This document shows positions 28,129 to 37,153 of a stretch of DNA of 64,000 bases, in pieces. Where the stretch lies: contig NZ_AP022576.1 in NCBI RefSeq assembly GCF_010730355.1, positions 4,154,001-4,218,000 on the forward strand, written 5' to 3'. The DNA comes from Mycobacterium florentinum (GTDB taxonomy: Bacteria > Actinomycetota > Actinomycetes > Mycobacteriales > Mycobacteriaceae). The stretch's first letter is position 1. Each line of letters begins with the position of its first letter. The position numbers were made by a program, and so were the translations under genes. The notes under the pieces were generated by a model. The model was not told where the DNA came from and ran no database searches. It was given only the letters and a program-made list of their open reading frames with translations.

Positions 28129-28800
28129 GATGCGCCGTTCGATGTCGGCCCGCGCGCGAGCGGGCAGCACGATGAGGCCGTCGAGCTCCCTGCCGGCCCG
28201 CGCGTAGGCAATCTGGCGCTCCTCGCGGGTGGCTCCCTCGTCCTGCGCCAGGTCCAGCAGGTGCCGGGCCCGGGCCAGCCGCTGCTGATCATCTTGCGCG
28301 AAGTCGCTGCGGCGCCGGCGAATTGCCTCGGCCTCGGCGATCTCGAACGCGCTGATGTACTCGTGGACCGCATCGCGGTAGTCCAGGTACGCCGATCGAT
28401 CGCCGGTGAAATCCTGGGGCCCTTCCGGGCGCAACAGGTCTGCGCGCCGCTTCGCCTTGTGGAAGGCGATGGTCAGCGGATCGCGCATATTCGTCATCAG
28501 CGGGAAATCCAGCAATTTGGCGACGTCAACCTCGTACTCCAGCCACTGCGCGTCGGTACGAGCATGTGCCGCAATGAGTTTCGTGAGATCCCGCCGCGAG
28601 CTTTCCTCGTCGTCGCGCACCCGGCCGGACGCTTGCGCCACGGCGATCTTGGTCTGCTGTTTGAGCCGGTAGCGTTCCATGCGTCGCTCGGCCCGACGCT
28701 CGTTGGCGGCGACCACCGCCCTGACGCCGGTGCCGACCGCACCCGCGAACGGGAAGATCAGCCACCAGAAGTTCGCGGCGAAATGGAGCACCGGGGTCAC
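28108..28800 (-). CDS. Membrane-anchored coiled-coil protein, unknown function
   Basis: 230 aa from GTG 28800 (MTPVLHFAANFWWL); the frame is open to 29067, but that part is antisense to ppa. One N-terminal membrane helix (FWWLIFPFAGAVGTGVRAVV) is followed by long charged helices rich in Arg, Glu and Ala, likely coiled coils. The motif FPLMTNMRDPLTIAFHKAK is the most distinctive segment. No enzyme motif. It follows ppa on the same strand with a 58-base gap. I do not recall it between Rv3629c and ppa in M. tuberculosis. Confidence 0.7.
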   Translation of the reverse strand: MTPVLHFAANFWWLIFPFAGAVGTGVRAVVAANERRAERRMERYRLKQQTKIAVAQASGRVRDDEESSRRDLTKLIAAHARTDAQWLEYEVDVAKLLDFPLMTNMRDPLTIAFHKAKRRADLLRPEGPQDFTGDRSAYLDYRDAVHEYISAFEIAEAEAIRRRRSDFAQDDQQRLARARHLLDLAQDEGATREERQIAYARAGRELDGLIVLPARARADIERRIVGQIEA

Positions 28801-28858
28801 CCCGCCAGGATGCCACCGAGGATCGGCGCGTGGGGTTGACGCGATTACGCCGGCAGCG

Positions 28859-29347
28859 TTAGTGCCCTTCGGCCTTGAACCGCTCGATCGAGCGCTGCAC
28901 CTCGGCCTCGGCTTCGGCGCGGCCGACCCAGTCCGCCGCCTTGACGTACTTGCCCGGTTCCAAAGCCTTGTACTGCGTGAAGAAGTGCTTGATGACGTCG
29001 AGCTCGTAGGCCGGCACGTCGCCGATGTCCTGGATGTGGTCCCAGCGGTGGTCGCCGGCCGGAACACACAACACCTTGGCGTCGCCGCCGGCCTCGTCGG
29101 TCATCTCGAACATGGCCACCGGCCGCGCCTCCACCAGCACGCCGGGGAACAGCGGCTGCGGCAACAGCACCAGTGCGTCCAGCGGGTCGCCGTCCTCGCC
29201 CAAGGTGTCCTCGATGAACCCGTAGTCGGTCGGGTAGACCATCGAGGTGTACAGGTAGCGATCGAGTTTCACCCGCCCCGTCTCGTGATCGACCTCGTAC
29301 TTGTTTCGCTGGCCTTTCGGGATCTCAATGACCACGTCGAATTGCAC
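28859..29347 (-). CDS. ppa: Ppa, inorganic pyrophosphatase
   Basis: 162 aa, same length as Rv3628. Family I signature [21 protein letters not shown] holds the metal-binding aspartates (split here as DYGFIEDT and [12 protein letters not shown]). [15 protein letters not shown] and [15 protein letters not shown] are further substrate-binding segments, with the His pair typical of mycobacterial enzymes. It hydrolyses pyrophosphate from biosynthesis. Divergent from dacB with 123 bases between. Confidence 0.96.
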   Translation of the reverse strand: MQFDVVIEIPKGQRNKYEVDHETGRVKLDRYLYTSMVYPTDYGFIEDTLGEDGDPLDALVLLPQPLFPGVLVEARPVAMFEMTDEAGGDAKVLCVPAGDHRWDHIQDIGDVPAYELDVIKHFFTQYKALEPGKYVKAADWVGRAEAEAEVQRSIERFKAEGH

Positions 29348-29470
29348 TGTCTCGGCTCCTTTGAAGAGAGAAGTCTGGGTGGACCCGGGTAGATCGGTTC
29401 GTCGCGGATCACCCTAGTCGAGCGAGTTTCGGCAGATTCGGCAGAATAGGACCAAACAGTCAGGAGAGTG

Positions 29471-30856
29471 ATGGGTCGTACTCGCTGGCGGAAATCCACC
29501 CAGGTGTTCATCGGATTGGCCGTGCTGGCGTTCGTCGCCGCCGTAGTGGCCGCGGCAACGTTTTTCACCTCGGGCGGACACGGCAGCAGCGGTGCGCACG
29601 TCGCGGTGCCGCCGCCACGGGCACCGATCGTGAAGCCGGGAATGGTGCCCGTCGCCGACACCGCCGAGACGCCCTCGGCCGCTGCGATGGCGGCCGTGCT
29701 GGCCCCGGTGGCCGCCGATCCCAATCTCGGCCGGCTGGGGGGCCGGATCACCGATGCCCTCACCGGCAAGGAGCTCTGGCAGGTGGCCGACGACGTGCCG
29801 TTGGTGCCGGCGTCGACCAACAAGGTGCTGACGGCGGCCGCGGCGTTGCTGACGCTGGATCGTCAGGCCCGCATCAGCACCCGCGTCGTGGCCGGCAGTC
29901 AGAACGCCCAGGGGCCGATCGTGCTGGTGGGTGCGGGTGATCCGACGCTGTCGGCGGCGCCGCCCGACGTGCCGACCTGGTACCGCGGTGCGCCACGCAT
30001 CAGCGACCTGGTCGAGCAGATCCATCGCAGCGGCATGACGCCGACGACCGTGCAGGTGGACACCTCGGCGTTCAGCGGCCCAACGATGGCGCAGGGCTGG
30101 GATCCCACCGACATCGACAACGGCGACATCGCGCCGATCGAGTCGGTGATGATCGACTGCGGCCGCATCCAGCCCAGCACCGTCAACTCGCGGCGGTCGA
30201 AGACTCCGGCGCTGGACGCCGGGCGGGAGCTGGCCAAGGCTCTCGGTCTGGATCCGGCCGCGGTGACCATCGCCTCGGCGCCGTCCGGCGCCCGGCAGCT
30301 GGCGGTGGTGCAATCGGCACCGCTGGTCCAGCGGCTCGGCGAGATGATGGATCACTCCGACAACGTCCTGGCCGAATCCATCGCCCGTGAGGTGGCCGCG
30401 GCGATCAACCGGCCGCGCAGCTTCGCGGGCGCGGTCGACGCGGTGACCAACCGATTGAGCACCGCGCACGTCGACACCACCGGCGCCACGCTGGTGGATT
30501 CCAGCGGGCTCTCGGTCGACGACCGCTTGACGGCCAAGACCCTCGACGGCACCGTGCAGGCCGCCGCGGGGCCGGACCAGCCGTCGCTGCGGGCGCTGCT
30601 GGATCTGCTGCCGATCGCCGGCGGCAGCGGGACGCTGGCCGACCGCTTCCTCGACCAGGCGACCAATCAGGGACCGGCCGGCTGGTTGCGTGCCAAGACC
30701 GGCTCGCTGACCGCTATCAACTCACTGGTCGGCGTCGTCACCGACCGCACCGGGCGCGTGCTCACGTTCGCCTTCATCTCGAACGCCGCCGGCCCGAACG
30801 GACGCAACGCGATGGACGCCCTGGCCACGCGGCTGTGGACCTGCGGGTGCACATGA
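29471..30856 (+). CDS. dacB: DacB, D-alanyl-D-alanine carboxypeptidase (PBP4 family)
   Basis: 461 aa from ATG 29471 (GTG 29468 directly before), matching Rv3627c. The N-terminal membrane helix FIGLAVLAFVAAVVAAATFF acts as signal anchor. Penicillin-binding motifs are SxxK in VPASTNKVLTAA, SxN in DHSDNVLAE and KTG in RAKTGSLTAI. It trims or cleaves peptidoglycan peptides outside the membrane. AGGAGAG precedes the start. The stop overlaps the next gene by ATGA. Confidence 0.93.
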   Translation: MGRTRWRKSTQVFIGLAVLAFVAAVVAAATFFTSGGHGSSGAHVAVPPPRAPIVKPGMVPVADTAETPSAAAMAAVLAPVAADPNLGRLGGRITDALTGKELWQVADDVPLVPASTNKVLTAAAALLTLDRQARISTRVVAGSQNAQGPIVLVGAGDPTLSAAPPDVPTWYRGAPRISDLVEQIHRSGMTPTTVQVDTSAFSGPTMAQGWDPTDIDNGDIAPIESVMIDCGRIQPSTVNSRRSKTPALDAGRELAKALGLDPAAVTIASAPSGARQLAVVQSAPLVQRLGEMMDHSDNVLAESIAREVAAAINRPRSFAGAVDAVTNRLSTAHVDTTGATLVDSSGLSVDDRLTAKTLDGTVQAAAGPDQPSLRALLDLLPIAGGSGTLADRFLDQATNQGPAGWLRAKTGSLTAINSLVGVVTDRTGRVLTFAFISNAAGPNGRNAMDALATRLWTCGCT

Positions 30857-31899
30857 GCGCCCCGCCCGACCTGACCCTTGGCACCGCCGTCGACTGGCAG
30901 TTCGCGGCGACGGTCGGCGTTCGGCTGGCCCGGCCCGGACCGCCCGCCAGCGCGTACACCCGCCGTCAGGCGATCGACGAGCTCGCGAGTTCGGCGACCA
31001 AAGCCGAACCACTGGTGCGTGATGTGACGGGCCTCGCCACCAACGGCGAAGTGCCGGCCGCCCGCATCGTCGACCGTGGGGAGTGGGTCCGCGCCGCCGC
31101 GGACTCGATGCGGGTGATGACGAACGGAACCGAAAAGCCGCGCGGATTTCTCACCGGGCGGCTGACCGGTGCGCAGACCGGCGCCGTGCTGGCGTTTGTG
31201 GCGTCCGGGATCCTCGGCCAGTACGACCCGTTCTTCGCCGACAAAGAGGGCTGCCTGCTACTGGTGTACCCGAACGTCATCGCCGTCGAGCGCCAGCTGC
31301 GGGTCGATCCGGCCGATTTCCGGCTGTGGGTTTGTCTGCACGAGGTGACGCACCGGGTGCAGTTCACCGCCAACCGCTGGCTGCCCGACTACATGTCGGA
31401 TTCGCTGGCGCTGTTGACCCGCGACGCGGGCGACGACATCGGCGAAGTGGCCGGCAGGCTGGCCGAGTACGTGCGCAACCGCGGCCTGGGCACGCCCGAC
31501 GCTTCCGCGTCAGGCATCGTCGGGCTGGTGCGCGCCGTTCAGTCCGAGCCGCAGCGCCAGGCGCTCGATCGGCTGCTGGTGCTGGGCACCCTGCTCGAGG
31601 GCCACGCCGACCACGTGATGGATGCCGTCGGACCCAAGGCGGTGCCGTCGGTGGCCGCCATCCGCGGCAAATTCGACGACCGCCGTCATCGCAAGCCGCC
31701 GCCGCTGCAGCGCCTGATGCGTGCGCTGCTCGGCCTGGACGCCAAGCTCAGCCAGTACACCCGCGGCAAGGCGTTCGTCGACCACGTGGTGGGCCGGGTC
31801 GGGATGGAGCGGTTCAACACCGTCTGGTCCGGCCCCGAAACACTGCCGCTGCCCGCCGAGATCGAAGACCCCCAGCGATGGATCGACAGGATCCTGTAG
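30853..31899 (+). CDS. Zincin-like metallohydrolase, Rv3626c-like (F420-biosynthesis-associated family)
   Basis: 348 aa with the zinc motif HEVTH (in LHEVTHRVQF) and a downstream EGHADHVMD that could supply the third ligand. The family (DUF2342) is found in actinobacteria and labelled coenzyme-F420-associated from phylogenetic co-occurrence. No signal peptide. ATG 30853 overlaps the dacB stop, and its 3' end overlaps tilS by 22 bases. Actual substrate unknown. Confidence 0.88.
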   Translation: MSAPPDLTLGTAVDWQFAATVGVRLARPGPPASAYTRRQAIDELASSATKAEPLVRDVTGLATNGEVPAARIVDRGEWVRAAADSMRVMTNGTEKPRGFLTGRLTGAQTGAVLAFVASGILGQYDPFFADKEGCLLLVYPNVIAVERQLRVDPADFRLWVCLHEVTHRVQFTANRWLPDYMSDSLALLTRDAGDDIGEVAGRLAEYVRNRGLGTPDASASGIVGLVRAVQSEPQRQALDRLLVLGTLLEGHADHVMDAVGPKAVPSVAAIRGKFDDRRHRKPPPLQRLMRALLGLDAKLSQYTRGKAFVDHVVGRVGMERFNTVWSGPETLPLPAEIEDPQRWIDRIL

Positions 31900-32837
31900 G
31901 ACAGCTGCGCGCGGCTGTCGAGGCGTTCGCGACGACCTATCTGGTCACCGGGGACCAGTGGGGTGTGGCGCTGTCGGGCGGCCCGGACTCGCTGGCGCTC
32001 ACCGCGGTCGCGGCGCGGCTGCGGCCCACCACCGCGCTGATCGTCGACCACGGCCTGCAGCCCGAGTCGGCCGCCGTCGCCGAAACCGCGCGTACCCAGG
32101 CCATCGCGTTGGGATGTGTTGACGCCCAAGTCATTTGCGTGCAAGTGGGCAATGACGGCGGTCCCGAGGCCGCGGCGCGCGCGGCTCGCTACGCCGCGTT
32201 GAGTGCCTACCAGCCCGGCCCGGTGCTGCTTGCCCACACCCTCGACGATCAAGCCGAGACGGTGCTGCTCGGCCTGGGTCGAGGCTCTGGAGCGCGCTCG
32301 ATCGCCGGTATGCGCCCCTACGATCCGCCGTGGTGCCGGCCATTGCTGGGGGTCCGGCGGGCCACCACGCATGCCGCCTGCCTCGAGCTGGGCCTGACCG
32401 CGTGGCAGGACCCGCACAACAGCGACCGTCGCTTCACCAGGGCCCGGCTGCGGCACGAGGTGCTGCCGCTGCTCGAGGACACCCTCGGCGGCGGGGTGGC
32501 TGAGGCGCTGGCCCGGACCGCGACGGCGCTGCGGGAGGACACCGAGTTCATCGACACCCTGGCGGCCCAGGCGCTGCCCGGTGTGCGGGCGGACCCCGGG
32601 CTGCAGGCTCAGGGGTTGGCCACGTTGCCCGACCCGGTGCGGCGCCGGGTGATCCGCGGCTGGCTGCTGGCCGGCGGGGCGACCGGCCTGACCGACAAGC
32701 AGATCCGCGGGGTGGACGCGCTGGTCACCGCCTGGCGCGGGCAGGGCGGGGTGGCGGTCGGCTCGGATCTGCGGGGCGAGCGGCTGATCGCGGGGCGGCG
32801 CGACGGCGTGCTCACCTTGCGGCGAGAGCCTGTGTAA
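31878..32837 (+). CDS. tilS: TilS, tRNA(Ile)-lysidine synthase
   Basis: 319 aa PP-loop ATPase. The motif SGGPDSLAL binds ATP, and HTLDDQAET and the RRSxxx-like GVRRATT follow. It converts C34 of the tRNA-Ile CAU anticodon to lysidine so that it reads AUA. Start ATG 31878 lies inside the end of the zincin gene. Close in length to Rv3625c (MesJ, 323 aa). Often paired with hpt in bacteria, as here. Confidence 0.93.
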   Translation: MDRQDPVGQLRAAVEAFATTYLVTGDQWGVALSGGPDSLALTAVAARLRPTTALIVDHGLQPESAAVAETARTQAIALGCVDAQVICVQVGNDGGPEAAARAARYAALSAYQPGPVLLAHTLDDQAETVLLGLGRGSGARSIAGMRPYDPPWCRPLLGVRRATTHAACLELGLTAWQDPHNSDRRFTRARLRHEVLPLLEDTLGGGVAEALARTATALREDTEFIDTLAAQALPGVRADPGLQAQGLATLPDPVRRRVIRGWLLAGGATGLTDKQIRGVDALVTAWRGQGGVAVGSDLRGERLIAGRRDGVLTLRREPV

Positions 32838-32890
32838 AAGTCCGCAAAATGTCGCCGCCGTTGGTTGTTCGGCCGCTGGCATGGCACGCT

Positions 32891-33502
32891 GTGGGCGTGG
32901 CCCAGATCTCCTCGGCGATAACCCCCGAGCAGCCCGTGGACCTGTACCCGGGGGACATCAAGTCTGTGCTGCTCACGACCGAGCAGATCCAGGCCCGCAT
33001 CGTCGAGCTTGGCGATCAGATCGCCAACGACTACCGGGAGCCCGTCACCGAGGCCGGACAGGATCTGCTGCTGATCACCGTGCTCAAGGGCGCCGTGATC
33101 TTTGTCACCGACCTGGCTCGCGCGATTGCGGTGCCGACGCAGTTCGAATTCATGGCCGTCAGCTCGTACGGGTCCTCGACCTCATCGTCAGGCGTGGTGC
33201 GCATCCTCAAGGACCTGGACCGCGATATCAACGGTCGCGACGTCCTGATCGTCGAAGATGTCGTCGACTCCGGCCTGACGCTGTCCTGGCTGCTGCGCAA
33301 CCTGAAGACCCGCCATCCCCGCTCGCTGCGGGTGTGCACGCTGCTGCGCAAGCCCGACGCCGTGCGCACCAACGCCGAGATCGCCTATGTGGGCTTCGAC
33401 ATTCCCAACGACTTCGTCGTGGGCTACGGCCTGGACTACGACGAGCGCTACCGCGACCTGTCGTACATCGGCACCCTGGACCCCAGGGTCTACGAGCAGT
33501 AG
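32891..33502 (+). CDS. hpt: Hpt, hypoxanthine-guanine phosphoribosyltransferase
   Basis: 203 aa from GTG 32891 (GTG 32897 and ATG-like 32849 frames also open); the shorter starts fit the 202-aa form described for M. tuberculosis. The PRPP-binding motif is [16 protein letters not shown]. The loop [13 protein letters not shown] and the flexible loop [11 protein letters not shown] are present. It salvages hypoxanthine and guanine to IMP/GMP. Downstream of tilS by about 50 bases, and convergent with lpqG. Confidence 0.94.
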   Translation: MGVAQISSAITPEQPVDLYPGDIKSVLLTTEQIQARIVELGDQIANDYREPVTEAGQDLLLITVLKGAVIFVTDLARAIAVPTQFEFMAVSSYGSSTSSSGVVRILKDLDRDINGRDVLIVEDVVDSGLTLSWLLRNLKTRHPRSLRVCTLLRKPDAVRTNAEIAYVGFDIPNDFVVGYGLDYDERYRDLSYIGTLDPRVYEQ

Positions 33503-33530
33503 CTAGCGAGTCGCCGCCATCGGCCGCGGA

Positions 33531-34268
33531 CTAATCCAGCTCCCACGCCGCGGTGACCGAGAAGCTCACCGTCTGCTGACCCGGCTCCAGCGGTACCGCG
33601 GTCGCCATGGCCTTGGGTGGCACCGGTGGTGCCCCGGCCACCGGTGCGCTCCCGGTGGACTCCGAGATGGACAGCACCTTGCCCAGCCGCAGCCCGGACA
33701 GCTGGGCGTACTGGTCGGCGCGGTTCTTGGCGTCGTTGAAGGCCCGCGCCCGCGCATCCTTGAGCAGCTGCGAGTCGTCGGAGATGGAGTAGCTGACCGA
33801 ACTGATCCGGGTGGCGTCGCCGCCGGTGCTGACGATCAGCGCGAGCATGCGCGATGCGGCATCGGTGGGGTGGATCTTGACCTGGATGGCGTTGGTGGCG
33901 CGGTAGCCGGTGATCGTGGTCTCGGGAGTGCCGTATTGCGGCTGCAGCGTCACCTGGGTGGTGCTGATGTCCTTGCGGTCGAGGCCGGCACCCACGAGCG
34001 CATTGATGACGGCTTGCTGGCGGTCATTGGTCTGGTTCATCGCCGAGGTGACGTCGGGTGCACTGAATTCGATGCCGACTTCGGCCGTCAACGTGTCCGG
34101 GACGCCTTGCACCTGGCCGGATCCCACCACGGTGACCTGACGAGGATTCGCTCCCGGTGGCGCCGCGTTGTGGGAATCACATGCCGACACCGTGGTGATG
34201 GCCAAGGCGGCCGTGGCCGCCGCAATCGACCGTCCGACGATACGGGAAGAGTGCTTTTCGATCGCCAT
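33531..34268 (-). CDS. lpqG: LpqG, SIMPL-domain lipoprotein
   Basis: 245 aa with a lipoprotein signal sequence: basic start, hydrophobic stretch AAATAALAITTVSA and a lipobox ending at Cys (TVSAC). The mature part is one SIMPL/DUF541 domain (VTVVGSGQVQGVPDTL ... VSYSISDD). Anchored on the outer face of the inner membrane. Start ATG 34268 is preferred over 34277. Biological role unknown. Directly downstream (11 bases) of the P450-associated membrane protein, so it could share that transcript. Confidence 0.9.
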   Translation of the reverse strand: MAIEKHSSRIVGRSIAAATAALAITTVSACDSHNAAPPGANPRQVTVVGSGQVQGVPDTLTAEVGIEFSAPDVTSAMNQTNDRQQAVINALVGAGLDRKDISTTQVTLQPQYGTPETTITGYRATNAIQVKIHPTDAASRMLALIVSTGGDATRISSVSYSISDDSQLLKDARARAFNDAKNRADQYAQLSGLRLGKVLSISESTGSAPVAGAPPVPPKAMATAVPLEPGQQTVSFSVTAAWELD

Positions 34269-34279
34269 GCCTGGCAACC

Positions 34280-34549
34280 CTAGCCGTTTGGCGGCTCACC
34301 GCTGCAGGGGTTGCTCGTGGCCTGGTCATCGCGGTCGCCGTCGTTCAACTCGTGAAATCGAAACAGCTTGTGCAAAAGAAGGTTTGAGATCAATGCCATG
34401 GCAACTAGCTGCACGATCACCAGGGCGAGAGGAAGATTCGTCGCGATCGTGGTCCATGTCAACGCGGGCGTGATGGCCGGGGCGACCAGCGCTCCCGCCA
34501 CCATGCTCAGCAGTTGAATTGTGCCGTACTGGGTACTGTTTTCGTTCAT
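34280..34549 (-). CDS. Small membrane protein coupled to the P450
   Basis: 89 aa with two to three hydrophobic segments (QLLSMVAGALVAPAITPAL, LPLALVIVQLVAMALISNLLL) and an acidic tail. Its ATG overlaps the P450 stop (ATGA), which implies coupled translation and a shared role. No family recognised. It could anchor the soluble P450 or a redox partner at the membrane, or help export the product; this is inference from arrangement. Confidence 0.75.
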   Translation of the reverse strand: MNENSTQYGTIQLLSMVAGALVAPAITPALTWTTIATNLPLALVIVQLVAMALISNLLLHKLFRFHELNDGDRDDQATSNPCSGEPPNG

Positions 34550-35793
34550 GGGTACTCACGCAGACGGACGGGAAGTGCGGTCAGGCCGCGCATCAGGGTG
34601 CTATGTCGGTATTGCAGAATGATGTTGCTGTCCAATGCGATTCGTTCAAAACGGGCAAGAAGCCGGCCGATGGCGATCTCACCTTCGAGGCGGGCCAGCG
34701 GTGCGCCGAGACAGTGGTGAATGCCGTGCCCGAACGCCAGGTGCGGGTTGGGCGTCCGGGACACGTCCAGGCCGTCCGGATCGTCGAACTGGCGGCCGTC
34801 GTGATTGGCGCCGAGCAGGGCGACCAAGACGAGTTGACCCGCGGGTATCTCGAACTCACCGACCCGGATCGCCTCGGTGGTGAACCGCATGGTGGCCGTG
34901 TTGAGCGGACTCTCGAACCGCAGGAACTCTTCGACCGCCGACGGCATCAACAACGGGTCGGCACGTAACGCGGCGAGTTGAGATGGGTTGTGCAGCAACG
35001 CAAGAACCCCGTTGCCTATCAAGTTCACCGTCGTTTCGTAGCCGGCCACAATGAGCAGGTACGCCGTCGAGAGCAGCTCGTCGGAGGACAGTTTGTCGTC
35101 GACGTCGGACGCATGCACCAATGCGCTGAGCAGATCGTCGGCCGGCAGTGCGCGCTTGTGGGCGATCAGCGCGGTCAGCAGGTCGATCAGCGCATTCTCG
35201 GCGGCATTCAATATGGCGGGGTCGCTACTGGTGAGCAATGGTTCAACGTGGGTGCGAAAGCGGTCGCGATCGTCGGATGACACGCCGAGCAGCCGGCCGA
35301 TGACCCCCAGCGGCAGCTGAACCGCGTATGAGGACATCAGATCCACCACGGCACCGCCGCTCGCGGCAACCGCTACGCGATCGAGCAACTCGTCGGCGAT
35401 CCCGACGACGTCGCGTCGCATCTTTCGCACGCTGGCGGCGGTGAACTCTTTGGTGAGCAGTTTGCGCAGCCGGGTGTGGTCGGGCGGGTCCTGCAGCAGC
35501 ATATGGCTGTTGAGCGGCGACCGGTACGGATCATGGTTGTCCGCTGGAAAAAACCCGGTGAGCCCCTGCCAGTTCTTGCTCAGCCGCGGGTCGGCCAACA
35601 GCGCGCGCGCCTCGTCGTAACGCGTGACCAGCCAGGCGTACGCCCCACCCCAGATCTCGACGCTATGCGCCGGGGCTTCGGTATTCAGCCGGCGATACAG
35701 GGCGTGCGGGTCCTGGATGAAGGCCCGGCCGAGCCGTGGTGGGTTTTCGGCGGGCGCCGATTCCGCGGCGATCTGGAATGCGTTCTGGCTCAC
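34546..35793 (-). CDS. Cytochrome P450, CYP105/107-like
   Basis: 415 aa from GTG 35793 (MSQNAFQIAAES); the frame is open to 35937 but the extra part is not P450-like. The I-helix oxygen motif is AGYETT, the K-helix ExxR is in EEFLRF, and the heme loop is FGHGIHHCLGAPLAR with the cysteine ligand. Soluble bacterial type, needing ferredoxin and reductase from elsewhere. The substrate cannot be read. Located between an XRE regulator (70 bases upstream, same strand) and a small membrane protein (overlapping stop). Confidence 0.9.
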   Translation of the reverse strand: MSQNAFQIAAESAPAENPPRLGRAFIQDPHALYRRLNTEAPAHSVEIWGGAYAWLVTRYDEARALLADPRLSKNWQGLTGFFPADNHDPYRSPLNSHMLLQDPPDHTRLRKLLTKEFTAASVRKMRRDVVGIADELLDRVAVAASGGAVVDLMSSYAVQLPLGVIGRLLGVSSDDRDRFRTHVEPLLTSSDPAILNAAENALIDLLTALIAHKRALPADDLLSALVHASDVDDKLSSDELLSTAYLLIVAGYETTVNLIGNGVLALLHNPSQLAALRADPLLMPSAVEEFLRFESPLNTATMRFTTEAIRVGEFEIPAGQLVLVALLGANHDGRQFDDPDGLDVSRTPNPHLAFGHGIHHCLGAPLARLEGEIAIGRLLARFERIALDSNIILQYRHSTLMRGLTALPVRLREYP

Positions 35794-35863
35794 CTCACGA
35801 ATACTGCTGCAGCAAACGGGGGCTATCCAGGACGCGTGACTCCTGGTTGCCCGACTCCCAGCT

Positions 35864-36721
35864 TCAGCCGACCTCGAGGCGGCCCAGCGCGGCTTCCGAG
35901 GAGGAACCCGGGTCGGCCCAGTAGGCCACCAGCACATGTCCGGTTGCCGGCAGCACCATTTGCTGGAAGTTGAGATCCAGCGTTCCGACCCGCGGGTGGT
36001 TGATGCTCAGCCCACCGGCGGGTTTGTGCTTGACGTCGTGGCGCTCCCACAGCTGGCGGAACCGGGGGCTGTGCTCGATCAACTCGTCGACCAGTCGAAT
36101 CAGCGCGGGGTCGGGGCGTTGACCGTATAACGCGCGAATCAAACGGACCGACCACGCGGTCAGCAACTTCCAATTGCGGTAGAAGTCTGGCGAATGCGGA
36201 TCGAGAAACAGTTCCCGCATGGTGTTGGAGCCCGCCTGTAAGTGCGGCGAGAACGCCGCGGCAAGCCTGTTGGCGAGGACCACGGTCATCCCGGGATCTA
36301 TCACGCACGCGACGGCCAGCGGCCATCCGTCGAGCAGGGCGCCGAGCGCGGGATGTAGCTCCTGCAGCGGTTCGATGCGGCCATCGGTGGACTGATGGCG
36401 CATGAGGTTTCGCATGTACGCGACCGCGTCGTCATCCAGCAGCAGGGCCCGGCCCAGGGAATTGAGCACCTGATCAGACGGATGCTCTTCGCGGCCCTGC
36501 TCGAGTCGCAGGTAGTAGTCGGTGCTGATGCCGGCGAGCATCGCTACTTCCTCGCGACGCAGTCCGGCGACTCTGCGGCGTGGACCGGCCGCCAAACCCA
36601 CGTCGGCGGGCTGCACCAGACTTCGGCGGGCGCGCAGAAACTGCGCAAGGGCGGATTCCTCGGCCACGGTGGTCAACCCGCACAAGATTTGCGCGTCGGC
36701 ATCGGCTTCGTCCCGTCGCAT
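35864..36721 (-). CDS. XRE-family regulator with MmyB-like ligand-binding domain
   Basis: About 285 aa from ATG 36721; TTG 36676 or GTG 36667 would give a protein closer to the family's usual start (ALAQFLRARRSLVQP). The N-terminal helix-turn-helix contains RRVAGLRREEVAMLAGIS. The remainder matches the MmyB-like/MLTR domain (DGWPLAVACVIDPGM, NWKLLTAWSVRLIRA, NHPRVGTLDLNFQ), which binds fatty-acid-like or small ligands in characterised members. It lies 70 bases upstream of the P450 on the same strand and probably controls it. Confidence 0.87.
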   Translation of the reverse strand: MRRDEADADAQILCGLTTVAEESALAQFLRARRSLVQPADVGLAAGPRRRVAGLRREEVAMLAGISTDYYLRLEQGREEHPSDQVLNSLGRALLLDDDAVAYMRNLMRHQSTDGRIEPLQELHPALGALLDGWPLAVACVIDPGMTVVLANRLAAAFSPHLQAGSNTMRELFLDPHSPDFYRNWKLLTAWSVRLIRALYGQRPDPALIRLVDELIEHSPRFRQLWERHDVKHKPAGGLSINHPRVGTLDLNFQQMVLPATGHVLVAYWADPGSSSEAALGRLEVG

Positions 36722-37153
36722 TTGCGGATTAGCTGCTTTTACCCAGCATAACCGGCAGTTAGCCGTCATCAACTCGGCGGCGCGGGCCTACGACGGGAGC
36801 TCGGTCGGGGTGGGCGATTCCCCGTTGAGGTCCTGCAGCCGACCGGCTTTCGTGCGCGAAGCATAACTCCCACTAGGGGCGTCATGAACAAACTCATATA
36901 AATCTCCAATCATATTTGTTTGCAGGCTTTTTCATGCGAAAAACAAAAGTCGCAGCAGCTACGACCAGAAATGTGAACAGTTTTCGACTCGGCAATGAAT
37001 TGGCCAGCCCGGGGCTGTCATTTCTGGGCTCAGCGTGCCTAACGTGTCCAGTCGTCTGATTCGGGAGTCCGCGAGTGGGTACTGGAAGCCTCGGATACCG
37101 AGACCCACCGGGCACTGAAACCCGTTGCATCGAAGCCATTTTGAGGAGGAGTT
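36722..37153. other. Divergent intergenic region, A/T-rich, upstream of PE
   Basis: 432 bases. The segment 36885-36960 is strikingly A/T-rich for this genome, with TATAAA at about 36895 and several A or T runs, the kind of sequence Lsr2 prefers. The region also contains the C-terminal end (36959) of the long minus-strand DUF222 frame. Probably holds the PE/PPE promoter. Confidence 0.5.
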
